Shown here piece after piece: positions 17,667 to 26,472 of a stretch of DNA of 64,000 nt (its first letter is position 1; the number at the start of each line of letters is the position of its first letter). The DNA is taken from contig NZ_JAQMUB010000063.1 in NCBI RefSeq assembly GCF_028330965.1, positions 25,871 to 89,870 of the forward strand, written 5' to 3'. The DNA comes from Oscillatoria sp. CS-180. Its GTDB lineage: Bacteria > Cyanobacteriota > Cyanobacteriia > Phormidesmidales > Phormidesmidaceae. A model generated the notes under the pieces. It made no database searches. It saw only the letters and a program-made list of their open reading frames with translations, and had not been told where the DNA came from. Made by a program: the position numbers and the translations under genes.

Positions 17667-18407
17667 TTACTGGTAGTAATAGGCCAGAGCAATATGAAAG
17701 ACGAGCATCACGGCAAACACGCAGACAAAGAAAATATGACTCGCTAGCCAGACAGCCCTTAATCCTCGAATCAGGGGACCTTTTGTGAGAACTCGGCCAG
17801 TGATGGGTAGCTTTCCAAAGGACTTCCGAGTCGACTCCACAATGCCCGTCTCTGTCCCAACGCCGACCAAAGCCGTCAAAGTGGTGGCAAAAAAGACCCA
17901 TAGGAAAACCGCATTAAAATTAAGGCCATTAGCTCCTAGCGTGTGAACTAACACGACAGCAAGAAGGGCTACACCAGCAAAAATGTGAAAACTACGCCAA
18001 AAAAGGACAGAACCAGGTAGCTTGATATTGGCAATCCAGCCTCGACCTCGCTTGCGGACCGTTAGCAGCATCTCAAGCACTACAAACGCTAGGGCAACGT
18101 AGCCCGTCGCTTGCTTATATAGCTCGCCCCTCAGGAAACGGTGAAGTTCGACAGAGCGCGATCGCAACTCATCCAAGTAATAGTCACTAAACACGAAGGG
18201 CGTTAGCAACAGGGCCGTCAGCAGCGTCAGTCCAATCAGCGCTTTAAAGCTAGGTTGGATACCCTTGGACTTGGCAGGACGACGACGCTGGGGGGCGATC
18301 GCTGCCGTGACCTCAGCAGCAAGATCCGTAGAAAGAGTATCCTCAGGGCTAGAGTCTATCTGCGATTGAGGATTAAGCATGTTCCGGGAGGGGTGGGACT
18401 GGCTCAT
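17667..18407 (-). CDS. Membrane cytochrome b-like protein
   Basis: A 246-residue membrane protein: a polar N-terminus of about 52 residues, then five likely spans (about 54-72, 100-118, 134-155, 163-180, 220-243). Two spans contain histidine pairs 13-14 residues apart, H-IFAGVALLAVVLV-H and H-IFFVCVFAVMLVF-H, and a further HRF precedes span 2. This is the spacing of b-haem ligands in cytochrome b561 and related quinone-reactive subunits, so a dihaem cytochrome b is likely. I cannot name the family. It is the last gene of the minus-strand run of c-type cytochromes and is the natural candidate to link them to the quinone pool. The final residues ALAYYYQ are aromatic. Confidence 0.75.
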   Translation of the reverse strand: MSQSHPSRNMLNPQSQIDSSPEDTLSTDLAAEVTAAIAPQRRRPAKSKGIQPSFKALIGLTLLTALLLTPFVFSDYYLDELRSRSVELHRFLRGELYKQATGYVALAFVVLEMLLTVRKRGRGWIANIKLPGSVLFWRSFHIFAGVALLAVVLVHTLGANGLNFNAVFLWVFFATTLTALVGVGTETGIVESTRKSFGKLPITGRVLTKGPLIRGLRAVWLASHIFFVCVFAVMLVFHIALAYYYQ

Positions 18408-18618
18408 GGGTGAAATGGAAAAAACTTAAGGAATAGCCAAAAGGGTTGAAAAATAGCTCAAAGGGCTGAAATCAGATGGATTAGGCAGCCAGAGAGCCTT
18501 AGAACCATCAATTTCTACAGGACCAGAGAGGCTAGTTGCGAGGGCTATTGGCCTCTCCAGTCCGCTTCACTAGGAGACGTGAAGGGCCAGCTACATGGGT
18601 AACCAGCGATCGCTCCCC

Positions 18619-19272
18619 TTAAGCGCCCTCTAGGGGAATGTTGATGACGATGCCACCCATCACTTCGTCCATTACAAATGTCTTGTCAGGATAGCGCTCC
18701 AGGTGGACAGGGTGAGTGTTGTGACAAGACACGCAGGCTTCAGCCACCGCAACATCGGGATACATTGCCGAAAAGTAGGACTGACCACCAATTTCCTGAT
18801 AATCCTTCACCGGTTCACCCGTCTCAATCATGGTTTCAATAGCCACTTCCTCAAATTCACCCTTAGGCGCATGGCTGTCGTTGATATACCAGGGAGAAAT
18901 CAAGTTGTAGGTAAAAAAGCCCGCTTCGTTGGCAATCTCAGACCCCAAGCGAAACATTTGCGCTGGCAGAGGAATACCGTCAGCTTGTTGCCAGCCTTCA
19001 GTTGCCTCAATGGTGAGAACACCGTCTTCCTTAGATTTACCCTCAAGGGTCTTGGAGCGGTTGACGACGTGTTTAGTGTAAGCCGTTCGGTCAGCCTCCA
19101 GAACGGTATGAATGTAATCAACTACCATTTCCGGTGCAATACCAGGCGTTGTTGTTGCCGTTGTGCCGCTACTGCTACAGGAAATAGCTGTAATAGCTAC
19201 AGCCATGATGATGGCCATGAAGGCAACGGTACGAGTCCGAATCGTACTCATCCATCGGTCTACAAGTGTCAT
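18619..19272 (-). CDS. DUF3365 monohaem c-type lipoprotein
   Basis: DUF3365 (Tll0287-like) protein, 217 residues. The N-terminus is a lipoprotein signal with C32 in the box ITAISC. The single haem site is CVSCH (180-184) in the typical context ACVSCHNTHP. The domain hallmarks SKTLEGKSK, EGWQQADGIPLPAQMFRLGSE and the FFTYNLISPWYIND strand are present. Such proteins are PAS-like periplasmic haem sensors or electron carriers (family knowledge). ATG start with GAGGAGA nine bases upstream. It lies between the cytochrome b-like gene and the hexahaem gene, all minus strand, with gaps of 211 and 120 bases. Confidence 0.88.
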   Translation of the reverse strand: MTLVDRWMSTIRTRTVAFMAIIMAVAITAISCSSSGTTATTTPGIAPEMVVDYIHTVLEADRTAYTKHVVNRSKTLEGKSKEDGVLTIEATEGWQQADGIPLPAQMFRLGSEIANEAGFFTYNLISPWYINDSHAPKGEFEEVAIETMIETGEPVKDYQEIGGQSYFSAMYPDVAVAEACVSCHNTHPVHLERYPDKTFVMDEVMGGIVINIPLEGA

Positions 19273-19392
19273 GGAAACTAATCTCCTCTAGTGAATCATT
19301 AAACGTTGATAGGTTTGAAGGAACGTAACCGTGCTGTATCACTGTGTGATTGTGTAAGTCCGGCAATGCGAACACTGGATTTGACGATCGCC

Positions 19393-20280
19393 CTAGCTAC
19401 CCTCCTGATCAGTCCGCCGCACCTCCAGCGCTCGGACCAAGTCAAAGGTTTCTAGGGATAAGGCGGGTGGGGCATCAAAGTTGGCCTCCACCAAGTCATC
19501 GTCAAAAATGCTGTTGTAGCTGTACTCCACGCCATGGCAGTTCATGCAGACTTCTTGCACCATGCGATCGCGGGGAAGCAGCGTATAGGTATTGTTGTGG
19601 TTGACCTGTGTCACCCTATCACTGCCGACTTTCAGCTCGTGACGCGGTAAATGACAGGTCGCACAGCTGACGGATGCCGCAGACGGACGAGGGAGACTTC
19701 GGTCCGCAGCAAATAGCTCGGCATGGCGAGAGTTGGGATAGTTCAAAGAATGGGTATCACTATGACAGCCCAAACAAGAATCTACCGCCGCCTGCACCGT
19801 ATTGACCGAGTGAACATCATGGCAGGTGCTGCAATTCATCTGCACATCGTGGGCGGCAACCTGCATGGGTAACCGTGCCATCGCTGGCGTCAATGGCGAT
19901 GCGCCTTCTAGCTGTCGAATACCGTGCTTTCCCAAAAGGAACGTATCAACCGATTGCTCATGACAGGACTGACAGCTTTCGATTCCCGGCTGAGCCACAA
20001 ACGCCTTCGTATCATCAGCCTGGTGACAGCTAGAACAGTTGACGTTGTTCAAAGCATGAGCACTGGTTTGCCAAAGCTGGGTACTTTCATCGAGCTTGGC
20101 TGGGTCAACACCACTACCCCACGCAGGTGTTGCCCATCCTAAAAGCAGCAGCATCGCCATGACGAGTGCAGCGATCGCCCGTCTCGCCTGTCTCGGGTTC
20201 CGCCAGCCCGCCGAAGCAAACCTCAAAACTCTGGACATAATCGAGACCTTTAGAGTCCGATAGCTGGCAAATAACCTCAT
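19393..20280 (-). CDS. Hexahaem cytochrome c
   Basis: Exported multihaem cytochrome with six CXXCH motifs at residues 82-86, 103-107, 150-154, 169-173, 206-210 and 245-249, spaced in pairs as in cytochrome c3/NrfB-like and tetrahaem-type proteins. The signal peptide is basic (QARR) then hydrophobic to about 50, with a likely cut near PAWG. It has many extra histidines (HALNN, KHGIRQ, AAHDVQ, HSVN, RHAELF, HELK) available as distal ligands, so bis-His haems are probable. The C-terminal 45 residues are haem-free. It overlaps the upstream pentahaem gene by ATGA, so the two are translationally coupled and probably form a complex. Multihaem c-type cytochromes of this kind are uncommon in cyanobacteria. 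Confidence 0.9.
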   Translation of the reverse strand: MRLFASYRTLKVSIMSRVLRFASAGWRNPRQARRAIAALVMAMLLLLGWATPAWGSGVDPAKLDESTQLWQTSAHALNNVNCSSCHQADDTKAFVAQPGIESCQSCHEQSVDTFLLGKHGIRQLEGASPLTPAMARLPMQVAAHDVQMNCSTCHDVHSVNTVQAAVDSCLGCHSDTHSLNYPNSRHAELFAADRSLPRPSAASVSCATCHLPRHELKVGSDRVTQVNHNNTYTLLPRDRMVQEVCMNCHGVEYSYNSIFDDDLVEANFDAPPALSLETFDLVRALEVRRTDQEGS

Positions 20281-20921
20281 GCCGCACCCCCTAGAAACTC
20301 ACGACTGAGGTCAGGTGCAGGCGCAGTTTCCACCTGAGTCAGAACAGTCCGCTCCGGCAACTGCTGCACAGGCAGCAGGGGGGGCTGATCCAAATTCTCC
20401 CTCAAAAATCCGGTCGAAATTGAGCGATGATCGTGGTAATTGTGACAACCTGCCGTCCAACAGCCATCGGCAGCAAAGCCATCGTGACTCTTGAGATCAC
20501 CCTGAATAATGCCTTCATGACAGGCCATACACAGATCAGGCTGCAAATGGACGCCCCGTCCGAACATATGCACATGCTCGTTATGACAGGTCGTGCAAGT
20601 CAGGGCTTCGACCTTCGCCAGCTCCCCGGCCCAACGCGGATCCCGAAATTTAGCAGCACCGTGCTTGTCTTCCGCCATTTCCGCCTCATGACAGCGCATA
20701 CAGTTGTCGTTGCTCACAGGCTTGAAACCCTCATGGCAGGAACTACAAGAGGTTTCAAACAGGTAGTGGCCAACTGAGGTTTCCCCAGGGAGAAAAACCT
20801 GCTTGTTATCCAGAGCAAAGGCCGCCCCAAACCAGCTCACCAGAAGGATGCAGGTCAGGGCGATCGCTGTCCTTAAATTCAGAACAGACCGCCATTTCAA
20901 CGCTCGACCTCTTAACGCCAT
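20277..20921 (-). CDS. Pentahaem cytochrome c with one CX4CH site
   Basis: Exported or membrane-anchored cytochrome of 214 residues. The N-terminal hydrophobic segment (about 18-37) could be a signal peptide or an uncleaved anchor. Haem sites: CSSCH (59-63), CMRCH (74-78), CTTCH (109-113), CMACH (131-135), and an expanded CX4CH, CWTAGCH (154-160), as known from cytochrome c3. A Pro/Gln-rich haem-free tail of about 45 residues follows. ATG 20921 was chosen because GGAG lies eight bases upstream; the TTG just before it is less likely. It overlaps the hexahaem gene by four bases and lies 35 bases from the tandem globin gene, so all three should be one operon. Confidence 0.88.
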   Translation of the reverse strand: MALRGRALKWRSVLNLRTAIALTCILLVSWFGAAFALDNKQVFLPGETSVGHYLFETSCSSCHEGFKPVSNDNCMRCHEAEMAEDKHGAAKFRDPRWAGELAKVEALTCTTCHNEHVHMFGRGVHLQPDLCMACHEGIIQGDLKSHDGFAADGCWTAGCHNYHDHRSISTGFLRENLDQPPLLPVQQLPERTVLTQVETAPAPDLSREFLGGAA

Positions 20922-20956
20922 CAATTCTGCTCCGTACGTCTCCTAGCGTTAAAGCG

Positions 20957-21985
20957 TTAAACCAGCAGGAACAGGGCAACTAACGCGATTAATCCACCCC
21001 CGATCAAACCCGCAGCAGTTCCCGTAGTAATGTTGCTTTCGGGGACTTCGACCGTTGCCGCTGAAGACTGGAGTTGAACCGCCGTTTCGTCATACTCAGC
21101 CCCTTCCAGCATGACAGTGGTGATTAAACCATAAGCATCCACCCAAGCCTGCTGCGTTTCAGCGGTCCAATCCTCCTTGAGGTATTGGCCAAACGTTTTG
21201 AGCAGAGTATTGCCGACTAGGGGATAGTGCTCGGGTAGCGCACCATACTTGACGTGACGTGCTCCCAGACCCTTCAGCGCTCCTGTCAAAGCCCCCGGCT
21301 TTCTCAAGTTTTCAACGACGAAAACAAGAGACGTCAACAGCTTGCGCCCCTGATCACTCATATCGGTGTGGGCGAAAAGGGGCTTGGCGGCAGGATAATC
21401 CGTAAATAGATTCTCGTAGAAGCTCGTCACAAATTCATTGGCGTGGGGCTTCACTTTCTCAAAGCTCTCTTCCAGCAGCCTAACCTTCAAACCAGTGGCC
21501 TCATCGATTTCAGGTTCAGGAGAATCTAGCTGAACCTGAGTCTTGGAGTAATCAGCGCCCTCAAGCATGACCTCAGTAATCACCCCATAGGCACCTGCCC
21601 AAGCCTGCCGAGTATCAGGAGTCCATTCATCCCCTAAATACTGCTCGAACGTTTTGAGCAAAGTATTGCCCACCAAGGGATAGTGCTCCGGTAATGCACC
21701 GTACTTCACATGACGCGCCCCTAAGCCTTTCAAAGCCCCAGCCAAGGCTTCAGGCTGCCGCAGGTTTTCTACAACAAACACCAACGACTTCAGCAATTTA
21801 TTGCCCTGCTCCGTCATGTTGGAGTGAGCAAACAAGGGCTTGGCAGCGGGATAATCTGTGAACAAATTGCCGTAAAAGCTCGTCACAAATTCATTAGCCT
21901 GGGGAGCTATTTTCTCAAAACTGCTTTCTAGCAGTTCTATTTGTAAAGTCGTCTCCTGCACATCCTTCTGTACTTCAGAAACCAT
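20957..21985 (-). CDS. Tail-anchored tandem globin (two globin domains)
   Basis: Two consecutive globin domains (about 14-145 and 167-297) followed by a linker and one C-terminal hydrophobic segment (322-342) that ends the protein. Each domain keeps the bacterial-globin haem pocket: Tyr B10 (Y38, Y190), Gln E7 (Q60, Q212) and proximal His F8 (H92, H244 in GLGARHVKYGALPEHYP). Tyr B10/Gln E7 is the set found in flavohaemoglobins and Vitreoscilla globin, which bind O2 and detoxify NO. No reductase domain is fused. The domains are very alike, so the duplication looks recent. ATG 21985 follows GGAG at six bases; the upstream frame to 22021 is not needed. It leads the minus-strand operon of multihaem cytochromes. 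With only a tail anchor, the globins should face the cytoplasm. Confidence 0.9.
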   Translation of the reverse strand: MVSEVQKDVQETTLQIELLESSFEKIAPQANEFVTSFYGNLFTDYPAAKPLFAHSNMTEQGNKLLKSLVFVVENLRQPEALAGALKGLGARHVKYGALPEHYPLVGNTLLKTFEQYLGDEWTPDTRQAWAGAYGVITEVMLEGADYSKTQVQLDSPEPEIDEATGLKVRLLEESFEKVKPHANEFVTSFYENLFTDYPAAKPLFAHTDMSDQGRKLLTSLVFVVENLRKPGALTGALKGLGARHVKYGALPEHYPLVGNTLLKTFGQYLKEDWTAETQQAWVDAYGLITTVMLEGAEYDETAVQLQSSAATVEVPESNITTGTAAGLIGGGLIALVALFLLV

Positions 21986-22783
21986 CAAATTCTCCAAAAT
22001 TTTTCTCACAAACACGCACATTCAAGCCCCAGAAATCGCGCTCTGACATTCGCCAGAGTTGGCGTTGAGTCAGAGTTAGCGATCTAGAAACTATTTTCAA
22101 AAAATGCTTAAGGGAAAGCTTAAGGAACAGAAATTGGTCAGCAGCACAAAAAAGAGTGCCCCAAACTTGCACCTGCCGCTGAAAACAAACAGAGGTTAAA
22201 ACTAGTCTTATCGAACTAAAAGAATCGAAATTCCTAACAAATTAGATTCTTTTAGTTGGACCTATCCAATTGATGAGAATGAGATTAGTGAAGCAAATTT
22301 TGTTTTTTTGTAGCAGGAACGACCAAATCAAAAATTGTTATTCCTATATTGCATCAAAGTCATGCAATAAACGGATTAATCAATCAGTCCAACTTGAAAT
22401 AATCGACAGAATCCTTGTTGGGCAAGGATTTTACTGTTTCATAATTACTTGCGATACCCAATGAACTGCTCATGAGAAAGCCTCACTACTTGACTCTCCG
22501 CCTCTTCTTCTTCGTTATAGACACCGCTCAACTGGCCTAATCACTTAAGTTTTGATATTAGATGTGAAGCAAAGAATAAACTTATATTTCTTTTATTATC
22601 TGCTTTCTAAAGTTGTCTAACACAAGCGACGCCATTTTTTTAGATGTTGTTCTTGCATGGATTTAATTCGAATGATGCATGGCATGATCTTTTTAGTAGC
22701 TGCTAATACAGAAGCTTATGGGTGCCTTCGGGATTTTATAACGTTAGATTTGCATGTTCTTTGTCAGGTTAATCAGTTGACTT
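21986..22783. promoter_or_regulatory. Divergent control region of the cytochrome island
   Basis: About 800 AT-rich bases between the globin-cytochrome operon (minus) and the ResB-ResC-Rieske operon (plus), with no credible gene. A perfect 13-bp inverted repeat lies at 22214-22257 (listed separately). No NtcA, FNR or Fur consensus could be defended by eye. The length suggests long leaders or several operators. Confidence 0.55.
22214..22257. repeat. Perfect 13-bp inverted repeat upstream of globin
   Basis: AACTAAAAGAATC and GATTCTTTTAGTT flank an 18-base AT-rich spacer, 229-272 bases upstream of the globin ATG. It could be an operator for a dimeric regulator or an RNA hairpin in the leader. 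No T run follows on either strand, so a terminator is less likely. Confidence 0.6.
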
Positions 22784-24577
22784 ATGGAATCTAGGCTTAT
22801 TCGCTTTTTAAGTTCAATTCGATTAGCAGTTCCGTTGTTGGTCGCGATCGCACTTATCCTAGTAGGCGCGACTTTTTATGAGTCTGAAGTCGGCTCTGCA
22901 ACCGTACAAAGAGACATTTACAAAAGTGCCTGGTTCGGTGCTTTGATGTTTCTCCTGGCCGTTAATTTGGGGCTTTCTACACTCAGTAGATTTCCTTGGA
23001 AGGGGCCACGAAAGCTAGGATTCGCACTGACCCATTGGGGGTTAGTCATCATCATTGCAGGTTCAGCAGCGGTGATTCATCTCAGCACCGAAGGAATGCT
23101 GTTGGTACGGACAGACAGCGGACCTGGCAATCAGATTCGCGTTGAGGGTGACCTCCTAGAGGTGATTGCCCCCAGGCAAACTCGGCAACAAGCCGACATC
23201 TTCATCCGACCCGATGGCTCCGTTTATCCACACGAGTTTGCAGGATTGACTCTGCTGGGCTACAGCGAGAGCGCCATCAAGACAGTGCAGTTTGTTGATG
23301 GAGGTGCCGTTGATAATCCAGCCGTCAAGATTCGGCTGCAGAGCGATCGCATGGGCCAAACCTTGGACCGGTGGCTGGCAGTTGCCCCCGCTGGCTACAG
23401 CCAAATGGACATCGGTCCTGCTCACCTAGAGATTTTTGCCGCCGCAACCGAGGCTGAGCGGCGGCACCTTCTCAGTCCGCCATCAGCCCCTGAAAGTCGC
23501 TACGGTGAGCTAAAAGTAGGCGATCGCGTTTTTGACATCGAGCAGACTTTAGGCCGTTCTATCGCTATCCGTCCCGACACAACCCTTGAGGTTACGAACG
23601 TCTGGCCAGATTTTCGTCTGGAAGGAGGGCAACCTGCATCGGCATCCAGTCAGTTCCACAATCCGGCGATTCAGGTCACTCTCGTCCAGGGAGAAACTCA
23701 AGAGCAGTGGTTTGTGTTTGCGAATGCCGAATTTCCGCCAGTGCGATCGGGCAACGCCATCGACCTGACCCTGACCTACGAAGCACCCCAACAGTCGCCC
23801 ACCGACTACTTCCGTATTGTGACCACACCTGATCATCACATCTTTTACGCAGCGGCTTCTTCAAAGGGGTTCAAGTCCGGTGCTTTTTCGCCTGATGAGG
23901 CTATTGCACCAGGATGGGCAGACTTTCAAATCTCTTTGGTAGACCAACTCACTCAAGCTCAGGTCCAGCGGCAGGTTGTTCCGGTAACGCCCGTTGCTGA
24001 TGGGGCGATCACCGATGCAGGATCGCCCGCCCTGCATGTGGCAATACCAGGCGGACAAGAGTTTTGGCTGCCTTGGGGAGAACCGACAACATTAGAGACT
24101 CCCACAAGCGATTACTTTGCGGCCTTTAGCCCCAAAATGATTCAGCTTCCCTTCTACGTCAAGCTGAATGACTTCATTGTGGAGCGCAATGAGGGCAGTG
24201 AATCGGTTGCCATGTGGACCAGTCAAGTTACCCTTTTCGACCCTCAAACCGATACCGCAGTGAACCGCGCGGTCTGGATGAATCACCCAACCTGGTTCCG
24301 AGGCTGGAAGCTTGCCCAGGCATCCTGGAATCCAGGCGATCTCCAACAATCCACCCTGCAGCTCAAACGCGAGCCTTGGTGGGTCACCGCACTCACCTGG
24401 ACTGGATCTGTCCTCGTCGTTCTGGGCATTAGCACCATGTTCTATGGTCCTGGCCTGATGAAAAAACGTCGCAAATGGTCTAGAACCACAGCCCCCAACA
24501 AAGAGACCTCTGGTATAGACGCCCCTAACATAGACGAACCCAAGACCATCCCCATCCTCGCTGTTTTCAGCAAATAG
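22784..24577 (+). CDS. ccs1: ResB/Ccs1-type cytochrome c assembly protein
   Basis: System II (Ccs) cytochrome c synthesis factor of the ResB family, 597 residues. Three N-terminal membrane spans (about 14-32, 49-66, 80-99) precede a long extracytoplasmic domain, and a fourth span lies at about 535-557, followed by a basic cytoplasmic tail. The first span begins LIRFLSSIRLAVPLL, the usual Ccs1/ResB opening. It works with ResC/CcsA to carry haem across the membrane and attach it to CXXCH sites. The next gene is the ResC-like partner. Cyanobacteria need one Ccs set for cytochromes f and c6; this copy beside the multihaem genes may be a second, specialised set, but one window cannot settle that. 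Confidence 0.88.
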   Translation: MESRLIRFLSSIRLAVPLLVAIALILVGATFYESEVGSATVQRDIYKSAWFGALMFLLAVNLGLSTLSRFPWKGPRKLGFALTHWGLVIIIAGSAAVIHLSTEGMLLVRTDSGPGNQIRVEGDLLEVIAPRQTRQQADIFIRPDGSVYPHEFAGLTLLGYSESAIKTVQFVDGGAVDNPAVKIRLQSDRMGQTLDRWLAVAPAGYSQMDIGPAHLEIFAAATEAERRHLLSPPSAPESRYGELKVGDRVFDIEQTLGRSIAIRPDTTLEVTNVWPDFRLEGGQPASASSQFHNPAIQVTLVQGETQEQWFVFANAEFPPVRSGNAIDLTLTYEAPQQSPTDYFRIVTTPDHHIFYAAASSKGFKSGAFSPDEAIAPGWADFQISLVDQLTQAQVQRQVVPVTPVADGAITDAGSPALHVAIPGGQEFWLPWGEPTTLETPTSDYFAAFSPKMIQLPFYVKLNDFIVERNEGSESVAMWTSQVTLFDPQTDTAVNRAVWMNHPTWFRGWKLAQASWNPGDLQQSTLQLKREPWWVTALTWTGSVLVVLGISTMFYGPGLMKKRRKWSRTTAPNKETSGIDAPNIDEPKTIPILAVFSK

Positions 24578-24629
24578 ACCATATCGAAAATCTACCGCAG
24601 AGGACCAACCAATCGCTATGGGATAAAGC

Positions 24630-24716
24630 GATATAGCGGCAGCATTTGAGTCAAGCACACCCTTACTCCCTGCTCCCTAGTCCCTTAAAACTTGACCAAG
24701 CTGCATAGGGCTATAT
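24630..24716 (+). repeat. Dispersed repeat family B, copy 2
   Basis: About 87 bp from ATATAGCGGCAGCATTTGAG to CTGCATAGGGCTATAT, related to 15419-15507. It has the same pyrimidine-rich centre with small indels. It lies between the ResB-like and ResC-like genes without obviously breaking the operon. Confidence 0.8.
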
Positions 24717-24762
24717 CCCGTTGTCCTCATTCCTGCCCCTCTTTTTACTGTCATATCAACCT

Positions 24763-26472
24763 ATGAAACTCATCACATTTCTCATTGGTTTATGTCTGGG
24801 CTGCTTACTACTGCTCTGTCCCCTCAGCCAGTTTCAACCAGACGGATTAGACGCCCTTAGATCCCTTGCCGTCCAGCTCGACGGACGCAAAAAGCCACTC
24901 GATACCGTTGCCCAAGAAACCGTGGCTAAGATTCACGGGTCGGCAACCTACAAAACAACCGATGGCAGCAAAGAAGATGCCCTCAGCACCTATTTGACAA
25001 TGTGGTTCAACACCCGCAACTGGAACGAAGAACCCTTTGTGCTGGTGAGCTATCGTCCTCTGAAGGAAGCCGTAGGGCTAGATTTGGAACGCAAGCATTT
25101 TACTTTTCGAGAGCTGATGGAGAATCGCGAGTTGAGCGCGATCGCCGGACAAGCCCATCAAAGGGAAATAAACGAAGAGACGTTGACTCGCAATGAACGC
25201 GAAGCACTGACCATCGAAGACCGACTGAATCTACTGTTTCAAACTGTCGGCGACAACCGCTTGCCCATCGTGCCTCATCCCAACGATATCAAAGGCAAAT
25301 GGGCCGGACTGAATGACGCGACCACCCTATACGCCCCTGAGACCGTTGCGCCCCTGATGGCAAACTTTGCCATGATGCAGCAAACCCTGTTACAGGGTGG
25401 CGCCACCCATATTCCCATGGTGGCTTCTTTAGCGGATGGACTAAAGGAAGGATTGCGACAGCTCAGCCAGTCGATTTACCCCACCGATACGGTTCTGAAT
25501 CGAGAGGTTCATTTTAATCACTTTCATCCCTTTGCTAAAGCGTGGTGGCTCTACGCGATCGCCTTCACAACCCTACTCATCAGTCAGTGGATTGCTCGCT
25601 CCCATCTCTATTGGCTATCCATAGGTCTTTTCACCACAGGCATTGCCGTCCAAAGCTATGGGTTTTTCCTCCGAATGCAGATTGCTGACCGCCCACCCGT
25701 AACAAATATGTATGAGTCGGTGGTGTGGGTTGGCTTTGGCATTGCCGCGATCGCCCTAATGCTGGAACTTCTCTCTCGCAATCGCTTCTACCTGTTAGCA
25801 GCGGCTCCTCTATCAGTCGTCTGTTTGGTGCTGGCAGATAGCCTGCCGGCAGTGCTCGACCCCAGCATTGCCCCCTTGGTTCCCGTCCTGCGAGACAACT
25901 TTTGGCTCAGCATCCACGTTCCGACGATCACCTTGAGCTACGCCAGCTTTGCGTTGGCGCTAGGGGTTGGGCATGTGGCGATCGGCAACTATCTGTTTAC
26001 CCCCCAAGCCAGCAAGCGCATCAAACTGCTGTCCCAACTCAACTACCGAGTCCTGCAAGTCGGCGTCCTGTTGCTCACCGCAGGCATCATTCTGGGCGGC
26101 ATCTGGGCGCACTTTTCCTGGGGACGCTTCTGGGGCTGGGATCCAAAAGAAACCTGGGCACTCATTGCGCTGCTCTGTTATCTCGCGCCTCTGCATGGGC
26201 GTTTAGTGGGCTGGATTGGCGATTTTGGCATTCACGTCGCCAGCATTGTGTCTTTCAACGCGGTCCTGATGGCCTGGTACGGCGTGAACTTTGTCCTGGG
26301 AACAGGACTACACAGCTACGGCTTCGGCACGGGCGGCTCAGAACTACTGATCGCGAGTGTTGTAGGACTTGACCTGCTGATCGTATTAGTCGCTGCTGCT
26401 CGTCAATACGGCTGGTTCAAACCGTCCGAACCACTCACCACGGCTGACAATCTTGAGAAGGTATTGCAATGA
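24763..26472 (+). CDS. ccsA: ResC/CcsA-like haem lyase with N-terminal domain
   Basis: The C-terminal half (about 260-550) is a polytopic CcsA/CcmF-type domain with the haem-handling motif WGRFWGWDPKETW (about 452-464). Before it come a signal-like segment (1-20) and a soluble domain of about 230 residues starting LRSLAVQLDGRKKPLDTVAQETVAKI. That phrase resembles the N-terminal part of fused CcsBA/NrfI proteins of Bacteroidetes and Epsilonproteobacteria rather than the short cyanobacterial/plastid CcsA. At 569 residues it is much longer than usual CcsA (about 320-350), which suggests a lineage suited to multihaem cytochromes, possibly acquired by transfer. ATG 24763 is preferred to TTG 24721. 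It overlaps the Rieske gene by ATGA. Confidence 0.88.
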   Translation: MKLITFLIGLCLGCLLLLCPLSQFQPDGLDALRSLAVQLDGRKKPLDTVAQETVAKIHGSATYKTTDGSKEDALSTYLTMWFNTRNWNEEPFVLVSYRPLKEAVGLDLERKHFTFRELMENRELSAIAGQAHQREINEETLTRNEREALTIEDRLNLLFQTVGDNRLPIVPHPNDIKGKWAGLNDATTLYAPETVAPLMANFAMMQQTLLQGGATHIPMVASLADGLKEGLRQLSQSIYPTDTVLNREVHFNHFHPFAKAWWLYAIAFTTLLISQWIARSHLYWLSIGLFTTGIAVQSYGFFLRMQIADRPPVTNMYESVVWVGFGIAAIALMLELLSRNRFYLLAAAPLSVVCLVLADSLPAVLDPSIAPLVPVLRDNFWLSIHVPTITLSYASFALALGVGHVAIGNYLFTPQASKRIKLLSQLNYRVLQVGVLLLTAGIILGGIWAHFSWGRFWGWDPKETWALIALLCYLAPLHGRLVGWIGDFGIHVASIVSFNAVLMAWYGVNFVLGTGLHSYGFGTGGSELLIASVVGLDLLIVLVAAARQYGWFKPSEPLTTADNLEKVLQ

